A stretch of 27,416 nucleotides of DNA from the IMG/VR virus record IMGVR_UViG_3300020424_000022, positions 1 to 27,416 of that record. One strand, given 5' to 3'. Positions 1 to 7,153 of this stretch are shown one piece after another. A program made the translations under genes and the position numbers. The DNA comes from a virus. The notes beneath the pieces were generated by a model that had not been told where the DNA came from, ran no database searches, and saw only the letters and a list, made by a program, of their open reading frames with translations. Within the stretch, counting starts at the first letter, position 1. Each line of letters begins with the position of its first letter.

Positions 1-104
1 ATTAGAGGAGGCTTGGTATTTTTTGGCACAATCATGCTGACAATTACTGGGTTTATGTTAAAAATCACTCTCTTCTAATTTATTTTTTCGTGTAAAATGA
101 AAAA
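1..104 (+). other. Leader before the first tail gene, with possible tail end of an upstream gene
   Basis: Frame 1 is open from the window edge to a TAA at 76-78 and gives a short hydrophobic peptide. Frame 2 is open to a TGA at 38-40. Either could be the end of a gene cut by the window edge, and I cannot tell which. A TAAAAT hexamer at 93-98 sits six bases before the ATG at 105. There is no Shine-Dalgarno-like sequence before that ATG and no convincing -35 box, so any promoter here is weakly supported. Confidence 0.35.
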
Positions 105-2243
105 ATGGCACTACAAAAATATGTTTTTAAACCTGGAATAAATCGAGAGGGCACGGCTTATGATAACGAGCCTGCTTGGTTTGATTGTAATTTAATTAGG
201 TTTCGTGCGGGTAGACCAGAAAAATTTGGTGGCTGGCAAAAATTAATCTCAGCTACTTATCAAGGCACTGCTAGAGCACTACATAATTTTGTTTCTTTAG
301 CAGGGACAAAATATTTAGGAGTAGGCACACACTTAAAATATTATGTCGTTGAAAATAACAACGCGTTTAATGATATTACGCCAATTAGAAAAACTAGCAC
401 CAACTCTATAACCTTTGCTGCTACTAATGGTTCTTCTACTTTAACAGTGACCGATAATGCTCATGGAGCAGTGGCAAACGATTTTGTTACTATTTCTGGA
501 GCGGCTACTTTAGGAGGTTTAATTACTGCTGCCGTTCTAAATCAAGAATATCAAATAGCAAGTATTATTGATGGTAATACTTATACAATTACTGCTAAAG
601 ATACTTCTGGGAGCACTGTAACTGCTAATAGTAGTGACACTGGTAATAGTGGCTCTGGCACTGATGGTGTTTATCAAATAAACACTGGTCTAGATACAGT
701 AGTTGCTGCCACAGGTTGGGGCGCAGGTCTTTGGGGAGGTACCACTGAAGGGGCTTTGACTACTACTTTAAATGATTCGGGCGGTATCTCTAATTCAGAC
801 ACCACTATTATTTTAACTGATGCCACTGGATTTGTGGCTAGTGACACTATTTTGATAGGCGAAGAATTAATTACTATAGGATCTGTGTCTACAAATACTC
901 TTAGTAGTTGTACTCGTGGCGTACAAGGAAGCACAGCTGCAGCGCATAGTGATGGTGCCACTGTGCAATTAGTTACAGGCAATGCAGATAGTGCTAATGA
1001 TTTTAACGGTTGGGGTGAAGCTGCAAGTGCTGGGGTAGAGACTGCAACAACTAATTTAAGAATTTGGACTCACGATAATTATGGTGAGGATTTAGTTATT
1101 AATGCTAGAGGTGGAGGTATATATCGTTGGGTTGAAAATAATACTACCTCAACTAGAGCTAGTGAGCTACACACTCAAACTGGTGCTAACAAAGTACCAA
1201 CGGTTGGGCTACAAGTTTTAACTTCAGAGATAGACAGACATTTAATAGTTTTTGGTTGCGATCCACTTAGCGCAACTGGAGATAGAACGGGTGAAATAGA
1301 TCCAATGCTTATAGCTTTTAGCGATCAAGAAAATCCTTTAGAGTTTGAAACGTTGACCACTAACACAGCTGGAGAGCTAAGACTATCTTCTGGTTCTAAA
1401 ATTATTGGTGCTGTAAAAGCTAGACAAGAAATTATAGTTTTCACTGATAGTGCCATGTACAGCATGCAATTTATTGGTCCACCTTTTACTTTCGGAATAA
1501 ATTTAATTAATGAAAATACAGGCTTGATTGGGCCAAAAGCAGCTGTAACGGCGCCTAATGGTGTGTACTTTATGGGTTACGATTCTTTTTACATATATAG
1601 TGGTACGGTTAAACAACTACCTTGTGCAGTAAGAAATTATGTCTTTAGTGATATTAATCAAACTCAAGCTTTTAAAATACATGGGTTTAGTAATAATAAA
1701 CATTCAGAAGTAGGTTGGTTCTATCCTTCTGCTAGTGCAACCGAAATAGATCGCTATGTTATTTATAACTATCAAGAACAAGTATGGTACTACGGACAAT
1801 TAAATAGAACTGCTTGGTTAGATTCTAATATAGAAAACTATCCACAAGCTGCTGGGAGTAATTATTTATTTCAACACGAGTTTGGTTTTGACGACGATGG
1901 CTCTGAAATGACAAATGTCTTTATTGAGTCAGGAGATTTTGATATTGGTGATGGTGAAAGTTTTTCTTTCTTGCGTCGAGTTGTGCCAGATGTAAAATTT
2001 TTAGACGATGATACAGCTTCTAATGTAAATATTGTAACAAAGACTAGAAACTTTCCTGGAGATACTTTAAGTTCTGGACAAACTTCTACGGTAAGTCCTG
2101 CTACTCAACAAGGACATATTAGAGCTAGAGGTAGGCAAGCAGTGCTTAGAGTGAACTCTAACGATGGTGATACTGGTAATTTAGGAGTAGGTTGGCGATT
2201 AGGGGCAACACGTTACGATATTAGAACTGACGGTAGAAGGTAA
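105..2243 (+). CDS. Beta-rich tail structural protein (tail nozzle/stabilisation type)
   Basis: A 712-residue protein with almost no helix-forming stretches. The N-terminus (residues 1-90) has the pattern of phage proteins that close the portal or form the tail tube: an NLIRFRAGRPEKFGGW-like segment, then an ARALHNF and VGTHLKYY segment. Residues about 95-290 are a Thr/Ser/Gly-rich insertion with phage virion repeats of the type EELITIG...SCTRGVQG. From about 440 on, segments such as IIVFTDSAMYSMQFIG and VYFMGYDSFYIYSG resemble beta-propeller blades of the P22 gp10/T7 gp12 kind. These family links are from remembered patterns, not a search. The next gene begins in the stop codon (TAATG). Expected role: virion tail component below the portal. 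A tail-fibre or adsorption role for the Thr-rich insert is also possible. Confidence 0.6.
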   Translation: MALQKYVFKPGINREGTAYDNEPAWFDCNLIRFRAGRPEKFGGWQKLISATYQGTARALHNFVSLAGTKYLGVGTHLKYYVVENNNAFNDITPIRKTSTNSITFAATNGSSTLTVTDNAHGAVANDFVTISGAATLGGLITAAVLNQEYQIASIIDGNTYTITAKDTSGSTVTANSSDTGNSGSGTDGVYQINTGLDTVVAATGWGAGLWGGTTEGALTTTLNDSGGISNSDTTIILTDATGFVASDTILIGEELITIGSVSTNTLSSCTRGVQGSTAAAHSDGATVQLVTGNADSANDFNGWGEAASAGVETATTNLRIWTHDNYGEDLVINARGGGIYRWVENNTTSTRASELHTQTGANKVPTVGLQVLTSEIDRHLIVFGCDPLSATGDRTGEIDPMLIAFSDQENPLEFETLTTNTAGELRLSSGSKIIGAVKARQEIIVFTDSAMYSMQFIGPPFTFGINLINENTGLIGPKAAVTAPNGVYFMGYDSFYIYSGTVKQLPCAVRNYVFSDINQTQAFKIHGFSNNKHSEVGWFYPSASATEIDRYVIYNYQEQVWYYGQLNRTAWLDSNIENYPQAAGSNYLFQHEFGFDDDGSEMTNVFIESGDFDIGDGESFSFLRRVVPDVKFLDDDTASNVNIVTKTRNFPGDTLSSGQTSTVSPATQQGHIRARGRQAVLRVNSNDGDTGNLGVGWRLGATRYDIRTDGRR

Positions 2244-2575
2244 TGGCTAAGCTATTAAATACTAGTTTGCCTTTAGCTATTAATGAAGTAACCCCAGATT
2301 TATTTAATAGGTTAATTAGAATTTTAGAAATAAATTTAGGTGAGTTTGATCCTATCAACACAGAACAATTTACTACTACAGAGCGAGACAAATCTGTATT
2401 TAATCCAGGCACGATTATTTTTAATACTACTACTAATTCACTACAAGTATTTGATGGTGTGGGCTTTGCTGATATTAGCGAACCTTTTGCTATACTTACT
2501 GTTATAGGAACCAAAGTTAGGTTTAGTCCTAGTATGACTGCTGGCTTAGGTACTATTAGTGTTACTATTTCATAA
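2243..2575 (+). CDS. Small structural protein, tail-fibre-like
   Basis: A 110-residue protein. The first 40 residues look helical (LPLAINEVTPDLFNRLIRIL). The middle has a PGTIIFNTTTNSLQVFDG-type motif, which is common at repeat units and N-termini of phage fibre and tail proteins (PGT(I/L)xYNTTTxxLQVYDG). The end is beta-rich. It starts on the last base of the upstream stop (TAATG) and its own stop overlaps the endolysin start in the same way. Its place between a tail protein and the endolysin suggests a minor virion protein. No enzymatic motif is visible and the exact role is unknown. Confidence 0.55.
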   Translation: MAKLLNTSLPLAINEVTPDLFNRLIRILEINLGEFDPINTEQFTTTERDKSVFNPGTIIFNTTTNSLQVFDGVGFADISEPFAILTVIGTKVRFSPSMTAGLGTISVTIS

Positions 2576-3063
2576 TGTTTAAAAAAAGTTGGAACAACGA
2601 TACAAAACTAAGTAATAATTTTACTCTTAGAGAATTTACTAAGAGTCAAACTGCTACTAGAAAAAATATTGATAATTCTGTTACTGATAAAGAAATTTTT
2701 AAAAGTTTAAAGTGTTTATGTGTTTCTGTGGTGCAACCTTTGCGTGAATATTACAAAGTACCTTTTACTCCTAATAGTGGTTATCGTTGCCCAGAATTAA
2801 ATAAAGCCATAGGCGGTTCTGCTAAAAGCCAACATTGTTTGGGACAAGCTGTAGATATAGAAATACCTACGGTGGACAACTATGACTTATTTACTTACAT
2901 AAAAGAAAATTTAGAATACGATCAAATTATTTTAGAATATTATGATGGCACTGATCCTCGTAGTGGTTGGGTACATGTATCTTATGTGTGCGAACATTGT
3001 GTGGGCAGAGCAAACCGTAAAGTAGCCATGACTTTTGATGGCAAAAATTATAGAATAGTTTAA
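2575..3063 (+). CDS. M15-family peptidase, probable endolysin
   Basis: A 162-residue zinc peptidase of the D-Ala-D-Ala carboxypeptidase/M15 type, expected to cut peptidoglycan cross-links during lysis. Residues 68-96 contain SGYRCPELNKAIGG followed by SAKSQHCLGQAVDIEI, giving the zinc ligands His87 and Asp94. GWVHVSY supplies the third ligand, His134. An N-terminal FTLREFTKSQTA segment matches the usual start of the phage M15_3 group. No signal peptide or membrane segment is seen, so export should depend on a holin; a holin-like gene lies 1.9 kb downstream. One oddity is a VCEHC segment (residues 138-142) just after the last ligand. It starts at a TAATG junction, with coupled translation likely. 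Confidence 0.88.
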   Translation: MFKKSWNNDTKLSNNFTLREFTKSQTATRKNIDNSVTDKEIFKSLKCLCVSVVQPLREYYKVPFTPNSGYRCPELNKAIGGSAKSQHCLGQAVDIEIPTVDNYDLFTYIKENLEYDQIILEYYDGTDPRSGWVHVSYVCEHCVGRANRKVAMTFDGKNYRIV

Positions 3064-3314
3064 TGAGCACTGGACTTAAAAAATGGTTTCAAGAAGATTG
3101 GGTGGACATAGGCGCACCTAAAAAGGGTGGTGGCTTTAAAAAATGTGGTAGAACAAAACTTAAATCTGACCGCAAAAGAAAATATCCAAAGTGTGTGCCT
3201 AAAGCAAAAGCAGCACGTATGTCAAAAGCTCAAATTAGATCAGCCGTTTCAAGGAAACGCGCTAAAAAACAAGGAGTAGGAGGCAAACCGACCAACGTTA
3301 AAACATTTGTCTAA
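3063..3314 (+). CDS. Small basic protein, DUF5872-like
   Basis: An 83-residue K/R-rich protein that begins with a GLKKWFQEDWVDIGAPKKGGG segment. It continues with a KYPKCVPKAKAARMS segment and ends with KKQGVGGKPTNVKTF. From memory this pattern belongs to small basic proteins of marine phages and some large eukaryotic viruses labelled DUF5872; no search was possible. Two cysteines (in KKCGR and YPKCVP) could form a disulfide or bind metal. Function is unknown. The charge suggests nucleic-acid binding or DNA compaction. It is first in a run of tiny genes joined by stop/start overlaps. Confidence 0.7.
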   Translation: MSTGLKKWFQEDWVDIGAPKKGGGFKKCGRTKLKSDRKRKYPKCVPKAKAARMSKAQIRSAVSRKRAKKQGVGGKPTNVKTFV

Positions 3315-3427
3315 TGGCTATTTCTAGAGCGCAACTGGGTAAAACCACTAAAAAATACAAAAAACGTAATCACAAAGGCTGTGGTGTGGTAATGTCAGAC
3401 CGTAGAAAGAAAACAACTTATGCGTAG
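3314..3427 (+). CDS. Tiny basic protein (37 aa)
   Basis: A 37-residue ORF starting at a TAATG overlap with the upstream stop and overlapping the next gene by 8 bases. Its product begins MAISRAQLGKTTKKYKK and carries 12 Lys/Arg against one Asp, with a single Cys in a HKGCGVV segment. Support comes from its position in a run of similar genes, the stop/start overlap and the composition. Without it there would be a 105-base gap in an otherwise gapless gene string. Function unknown. Confidence 0.55.
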   Translation: MAISRAQLGKTTKKYKKRNHKGCGVVMSDRRKKTTYA

Positions 3428-3704
3428 AAATAGAGACAAGCAACCGCCAAAGACTAAAAAATATTTTAGGCCCACTAAAAAAGGTGCTGGTATGACCAAA
3501 GCCGGAGTGGCTAGATATCGTCGAGAGAATCCAGGTTCAAAATTAAAAACAGCAGTTACAAAGAAAAAAGGTTTAACTAAAAAAGAGAAAGCTAGAAGAA
3601 AGTCATTTTGTGCTAGATCAGCGGGACAAATGAAAAAGTTCCCTAAAGCAGCAAAAAATCCTAATTCTAGATTAAGGCAAGCAAGACGCAGATGGAGGTG
3701 TTAA
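3420..3704 (+). CDS. Small basic protein, DUF6321-like
   Basis: A 94-residue protein, very rich in Lys and Arg. The C-terminal half has the order KARRKSFCARSAGQMKK, then NPNSRLRQARRRWRC at the very end. I recognise this from small marine-phage proteins called DUF6321, which end with a similar RIxxALRRWxC tail. The two conserved cysteines (in SFCAR and the last residue) are preserved. The N-terminus has a KTKKYFRPTKKGAGMTKAG segment. It starts inside the end of the 37-residue ORF and is followed with no gap by the next basic protein. Biochemical role unknown. Confidence 0.72.
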   Translation: MRRNRDKQPPKTKKYFRPTKKGAGMTKAGVARYRRENPGSKLKTAVTKKKGLTKKEKARRKSFCARSAGQMKKFPKAAKNPNSRLRQARRRWRC

Positions 3705-3893
3705 ATGGCCGCAACAAAAAGAAAATCAAGAAAAACAAAAAGCAAGAGTGGTTCTAAGCCAACCAATCCAGCTTTATATTCTAGGGTAAAAGCAGAAGCT
3801 AAACGTAAATTTAAAGTTTATCCTTCAGCTTATGCTAACGCTTGGTTAGTGAGAACTTATAAAAAAAGAGGTGGTGGTTACAGATCATCTTAA
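3705..3893 (+). CDS. Small basic protein, DUF5872-like
   Basis: A 62-residue protein. A Lys-rich leader is followed by KPTNPALYSRVKAEAKRKF, then KVYPSAYANAWLVRTYKKRGG. This is a compact helix-turn block that I associate with DUF5872-type phage proteins. It starts directly after the upstream TAA. The KPTN element also occurs near the end of the 83-residue protein at 3063-3314, so the two may descend from one longer protein. No catalytic residues are evident. DNA binding is plausible from charge but unproven. Confidence 0.7.
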   Translation: MAATKRKSRKTKSKSGSKPTNPALYSRVKAEAKRKFKVYPSAYANAWLVRTYKKRGGGYRSS

Positions 3894-3904
3894 CGGAGCT
3901 AGTT

Positions 3905-4051
3905 ATGACTACAGGAATGAAATTTGACGTGGTAGGTGAATATGATGGCAAGCCTTTTCGTATGGGCATGAACTTATCTAGAGTTCTTGCCGAAGATATG
4001 GTTAAAAGAAAAGGTGGCAAAATAGTACCCGCTGGTAGTAAAATAGACTAA
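3905..4051 (+). CDS. Small unknown protein (48 aa)
   Basis: A 48-residue ORF with ATG at 3905, preceded by a GGAG core a few bases upstream. The product begins MTTGMKFDVVGEYDGKPFRMG and ends KIVPAGSKID. Unlike its neighbours it is only mildly basic and mixes beta-prone and helical segments. It fills the gap between the basic protein ending at 3893 and the next ORF at 4054. Function unknown. Confidence 0.5.
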   Translation: MTTGMKFDVVGEYDGKPFRMGMNLSRVLAEDMVKRKGGKIVPAGSKID

Positions 4052-4053
4052 CT

Positions 4054-4188
4054 ATGTTTGGTAAAACAAAGAAAAGTGTTATTGGAGAAACTTTACCGTT
4101 AGATCCTTTGGAAACAATAAAACTTCCTCCAGTAGCTAAAATTAACACAAAGACAAGGAGACAAAATGCCAGGTCACAAAAAAACTAA
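4054..4188 (+). CDS. Small unknown protein (44 aa)
   Basis: A 44-residue ORF starting two bases after the previous stop. It has a Lys-rich start (MFGKTKKS), a proline-rich middle (LPLDPLETIKLPPVAKI) and a basic end. Its last 23 bases overlap the start of the next ORF in another frame. The only support is tight packing and a sensible composition. Function unknown. Confidence 0.42.
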   Translation: MFGKTKKSVIGETLPLDPLETIKLPPVAKINTKTRRQNARSQKN

Positions 4189-4270
4189 ATACATGAAAAA
4201 CGGCGGCAAAGTTACCGCTATGAAAAAAACTAAGTACAAGAAAAAAGGCGGAAAGAAAAGAAAAAGATAA
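4166..4270 (+). CDS. Tiny Lys-rich protein with an internal duplication (34 aa)
   Basis: A 34-residue ORF with 14 Lys and 2 Arg and no acidic residue. A good ribosome-binding site (AAGGAG) lies at 4154-4159, seven bases before the ATG. The peptide contains the unit KKTKY(M/K)K(N/K)GGK twice, 15 residues apart (residues 5-15 and 20-30), and the DNA repeats in step. The stop is followed directly by the GTG of the next gene. The composition is protamine-like. A virion-DNA or nucleoid-binding role is only a guess. Confidence 0.55.
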   Translation: MPGHKKTKYMKNGGKVTAMKKTKYKKKGGKKRKR

Positions 4271-4936
4271 GTGGCTTTTCTACTTAGTAATATACCCCAC
4301 TTTAAGTGTTGGGTAAGAAAAGAGTTTACGGCGAATCACGAAGACTATCATGGCGAGTATCTTCATGCGTTAGCTATTGCAGTGAACACCATTCCTGATA
4401 GATCGTTAAGCTTTCAAGTAGTCTTTACTGGTTGCGAAGAAGACGATCCTGATAAAAACGTGCACGGTGGGGCTATGTGGGCACGGATGCCAATTCAAGC
4501 TTTGATAGCGGATATACCTGTAGAAGAATGGCCTGAACCTATGGAAGATCATTTAGCTCAACCTTGGGACTGCGAATCAAGAACGCATAGCACTATAGTT
4601 ATGGATCGAGTGAGCTCAAGTCCTTGGCTTTGCAAGATAGGGGGTGATTTTTATCAAGGTAAATATTTGTTCACCGTAGACTATACTGACTCAGATATTG
4701 CTGACGATCCTGCCCAACACAAACAATCACACGTATTATATATAACCGAAGAAGGCAAGTGGAAAGGTAACTTTGTTGCTTTGCCTAATAATAGAGTTAG
4801 GGCTACTAGTCCAGCGTTATGGGTTACAGGTCAGGGTGCACCTGACTTTACACCTTCACAATGGACTCACTCTGCTGAAGAACATCAAAGTTACTTAGAC
4901 CCTAGTATAACTTTTAACAACTTGTATGAGGAATAA
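4271..4936 (+). CDS. Unknown phage protein (221 aa)
   Basis: A 221-residue, acidic, Trp-rich soluble protein with a GTG start directly after the upstream TAA. No family is recognised with confidence. The N-terminus FKCWVRKEFTANHEDYHGEYLHALAIAV looks like a helix-containing start, followed by a beta-rich body (SFQVVFTG, GKYLFTVDYTDSD, SHVLYITEEGKW). Cysteines lie in FKCWV, TGCEE, WDCES and WLCKI. It lies between the tiny-protein cluster and the holin and overlaps the holin start by one base (TAATG). That position and the lack of membrane segments would fit a minor structural or lysis-associated protein. Confidence 0.6.
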   Translation: MAFLLSNIPHFKCWVRKEFTANHEDYHGEYLHALAIAVNTIPDRSLSFQVVFTGCEEDDPDKNVHGGAMWARMPIQALIADIPVEEWPEPMEDHLAQPWDCESRTHSTIVMDRVSSSPWLCKIGGDFYQGKYLFTVDYTDSDIADDPAQHKQSHVLYITEEGKWKGNFVALPNNRVRATSPALWVTGQGAPDFTPSQWTHSAEEHQSYLDPSITFNNLYEE

Positions 4937-5322
4937 TGATTGAATCAATAGTAGGCGTAGCTGGCAACGTGCTTGACAAATTTGTAGCTGACAAAGATTT
5001 AAAAGCTAAACTAGACCATGAACTCAAGACTGCTTTTCATTCAGCTAATCTAGCGCAGATAGAAATAAATAAACAAGAAGCAGCACACAAGAGTATGTTT
5101 GTCGCAGGTTGGCGTCCCTTTGTAGGGTGGACCTGCGGGGTAGCACTAGCATATCATTTTGTAATCTCACCAATATTAGGTTTTGTTTTAGTTTTAGCTG
5201 GTGTTCAAATATCTATGCCTACCTTTGAGTTTTCACAACTTAGCACCATTCTTATGGGCATGCTCGGGCTGGGGGGCTTGAGGTCATATGAAAAGATGAA
5301 AGGTGTTAGCAGGAACAACTAG
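4936..5322 (+). CDS. Holin, three-transmembrane (GTA_holin_3TM type)
   Basis: A 128-residue membrane protein. The N-terminal 55 residues form a charged helix (DKDLKAKLDHELKTAFHSANLAQIEINKQEAAHKS). The GWRPFVGW motif typical of this holin family follows at residues 58-65. Hydrophobic segments lie at about 62-78, 80-93 and 101-116, and the end is basic. Holins of this family form inner-membrane lesions that let the endolysin reach peptidoglycan; here the partner would be the M15 peptidase at 2575-3063. The gene starts on the previous stop (TAATG) and the next gene begins with GTG in its own stop (TAGTG). Confidence 0.85.
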   Translation: MIESIVGVAGNVLDKFVADKDLKAKLDHELKTAFHSANLAQIEINKQEAAHKSMFVAGWRPFVGWTCGVALAYHFVISPILGFVLVLAGVQISMPTFEFSQLSTILMGMLGLGGLRSYEKMKGVSRNN

Positions 5323-6011
5323 TGTATGAGTTTAAAAACTTATTACTAAAATATCCCGCCGACTGGTTTATAGAACCAGATACTTTAAAAAGAACCAAAG
5401 CTTCGTTAGGTAACATCATAACCTTCTACGAGGAGCTAGGGACCAAGGACTTAGAAAAAACTCCTTTAGATGCAATCATAAAAGAACCCGTACCTGACGT
5501 TTACACTTTACCTTTGTTCTCAAAAAAATTTTGTGACGTCTTGCTCGATGAAGTAAAACACATGGAACAAACGATTGATTTCAGTCCTAACCCACAAGAA
5601 GATGTACTACGACAAATACCCGAGATAGTATTTAATGAACATTGTCCCGAGTTATTTGATTCGTTAATGACTGTGGTAGAGAGCGTAGTCAACCCTATTT
5701 TTTTAAACATTTGGAATCGTCATGTAACAACAGGCAACATACAAATAGCTAATTACAATTTAAAAGATAAAAAACAAGGCGCTTGGCATCACGACGCTGA
5801 CGCTGATATAAGTATGGTTGTGCCTTTAAATACTGGTGAATATGAAGGAGGAGGCACTGAATTTTTTAAAAGAGGCACTATCTACCCTTTGCCTATAGGA
5901 AATGCTATGCTATTCCCTAGTTTTACACACATGCACAGAGGACTACCCGTTCAGTCTGGTGATAGATATTTATTGGTTTTTTGGCTAAAAAGTAGTGCAG
6001 AAAATCCTTAA
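5322..6011 (+). CDS. 2-oxoglutarate/Fe(II)-dependent oxygenase (prolyl-4-hydroxylase-like)
   Basis: A 229-residue protein starting with GTG at the TAGTG overlap with the holin. The C-terminal half is a double-stranded beta-helix oxygenase. WHHDADADIS gives the HxD iron ligands (His156, Asp158). EGGGTEFF follows as the usual GG-Tx-F strand. FTHMHRGLPVQSGDRY supplies the distal His205 and the 2-oxoglutarate-binding Arg215. The set is complete, so the enzyme should be active. The N-terminal 130 residues resemble no domain I recognise. Phages often carry such enzymes, acting on proteins or nucleic acids, but the target cannot be read here. Its coupling to the holin could mean it modifies a late or structural protein. 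Confidence 0.85.
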   Translation: MYEFKNLLLKYPADWFIEPDTLKRTKASLGNIITFYEELGTKDLEKTPLDAIIKEPVPDVYTLPLFSKKFCDVLLDEVKHMEQTIDFSPNPQEDVLRQIPEIVFNEHCPELFDSLMTVVESVVNPIFLNIWNRHVTTGNIQIANYNLKDKKQGAWHHDADADISMVVPLNTGEYEGGGTEFFKRGTIYPLPIGNAMLFPSFTHMHRGLPVQSGDRYLLVFWLKSSAENP

Positions 6012-6046
6012 AACATTTAACATATATAGAGTAAAATTTACATGGT

Positions 6047-7153
6047 ATGAATAAAATAGACAATAGTGGCACAGGCATAGCAACATTAGGCAGAGACGAA
6101 GACTCATACATGGCTCACGTTGCTGCCGGAGAGATGGTAGTGCCGCCTGTAATTAGCCCAGAAACTAGAGCTCGTTTATTTCAAGAAATGCAACAAGTAG
6201 GACTAGATCCTAATGAGTATACCGTTGGCGAAGGTATGTCTATCAACCCAATCACAGGTATGCCAGAGTTTGGTTTTTTAAAAAAAGTATTTAAAAGCGT
6301 AAAAAAAGTAGCACGTAAAGCAGCACCTGTTTTGCAATTTGTTCCAGGTCCTATTGGAACTGTGGCAGGAGTTTTAAATAAAGCAATGACTGTTGCTGAT
6401 GTAGCAAGAGGCAAGGCCAACCCTCTTCAATTATTAACTATGGGTAAAAGCACAGGAGGTCTTGACAGTTTAAGAGGAAATGTTGGGAATATTTTTAGAA
6501 ATGTTGGAGAGTATATATTACCCGGACAAGACAAAGTTGGATTGTTAGGTAATCTTAGTAAAAGTGTTGGTAATTTTTTTGGTGGCCCTTTAAATACGGG
6601 TGGTATAAACCCCGAAGCAAATACTTCTGGAATACCAAATATTTTAAATACAATTTTTGGAGGACAAACTCAGGGCGGAGGTATGCAAACTCAGGGCGGA
6701 GGCTTTTTTGGAGGGGGTGGTTTAAGCACTTTAGCTAATTTAATTGTGCTTAGAAATTTATTAAAAAGACCTTCTCCTAAAGATCCATCAGAGCTAATCC
6801 CAACAGGAACTGCAGCTTTTGGATATACTCCTGAAATGATTGCTGCTTTAGACAATCAAAATTATCGCATAGGTAATTTACAACCAGCTTTAATACAAGG
6901 ACAACAATATGCAAACATAGACCCTGAAAGCATGCCTAAAAGCACACCGATAACCACTGCGGAAGCTGGTGGTATTATGGGCTTGGAAGCTGGAGGTAAG
7001 ATTAATCCTAATAGAATGGACGACGATGGGCCAGGCGATATCACACCAGCATTTTTAGAGCCTGGTGAATTTGTGATGACGCGACCAGCGACTAGAGTGC
7101 TTGGCGCAAGGAATTTATATAAACTAATGAAAGAAGCGGAGCAGATGGCATAA
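6047..7153 (+). CDS. Internal virion-type protein with GEMVVP/PGEFVM motifs
   Basis: A 368-residue protein. It has two copies of a motif common in marine phage tape-measure or ejection proteins: MAHVAAGEMVVPPVIS near residues 22-37 and AFLEPGEFVMTRPATRVLGARNL near the C-terminus. Between them lie a basic amphipathic stretch (FLKKVFKSVKKVARKAAP), a glycine-rich low-complexity segment (about 202-226) and a hydrophobic helix near LSTLANLIVLRNLL. These suit a flexible protein packed inside the virion. A TAAAAT hexamer at 6032-6037 with TTAAAA 18 bases upstream may be a promoter after the small gap that follows the oxygenase. The next gene begins in its stop (TAATG). The function assignment rests on motif and position. 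Confidence 0.55.
   Translation: MNKIDNSGTGIATLGRDEDSYMAHVAAGEMVVPPVISPETRARLFQEMQQVGLDPNEYTVGEGMSINPITGMPEFGFLKKVFKSVKKVARKAAPVLQFVPGPIGTVAGVLNKAMTVADVARGKANPLQLLTMGKSTGGLDSLRGNVGNIFRNVGEYILPGQDKVGLLGNLSKSVGNFFGGPLNTGGINPEANTSGIPNILNTIFGGQTQGGGMQTQGGGFFGGGGLSTLANLIVLRNLLKRPSPKDPSELIPTGTAAFGYTPEMIAALDNQNYRIGNLQPALIQGQQYANIDPESMPKSTPITTAEAGGIMGLEAGGKINPNRMDDDGPGDITPAFLEPGEFVMTRPATRVLGARNLYKLMKEAEQMA
6665..6702 (+). repeat. 17-bp direct repeat inside the Gly-rich segment
   Basis: The sequence caaactcagggcggagg occurs at 6665-6681 and again at 6686-6702, a 21-base period that keeps the frame and encodes QTQGGG twice. It is a recent tandem duplication inside a low-complexity coding region, likely a site of length variation between relatives. 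Confidence 0.85.

Noticed and set aside
5501-5710. Antisense ORF of 69 codons within the oxygenase gene
   Set aside because: It is a shadow of a gene with a full catalytic motif set. There is no start signal and no sensible protein composition.
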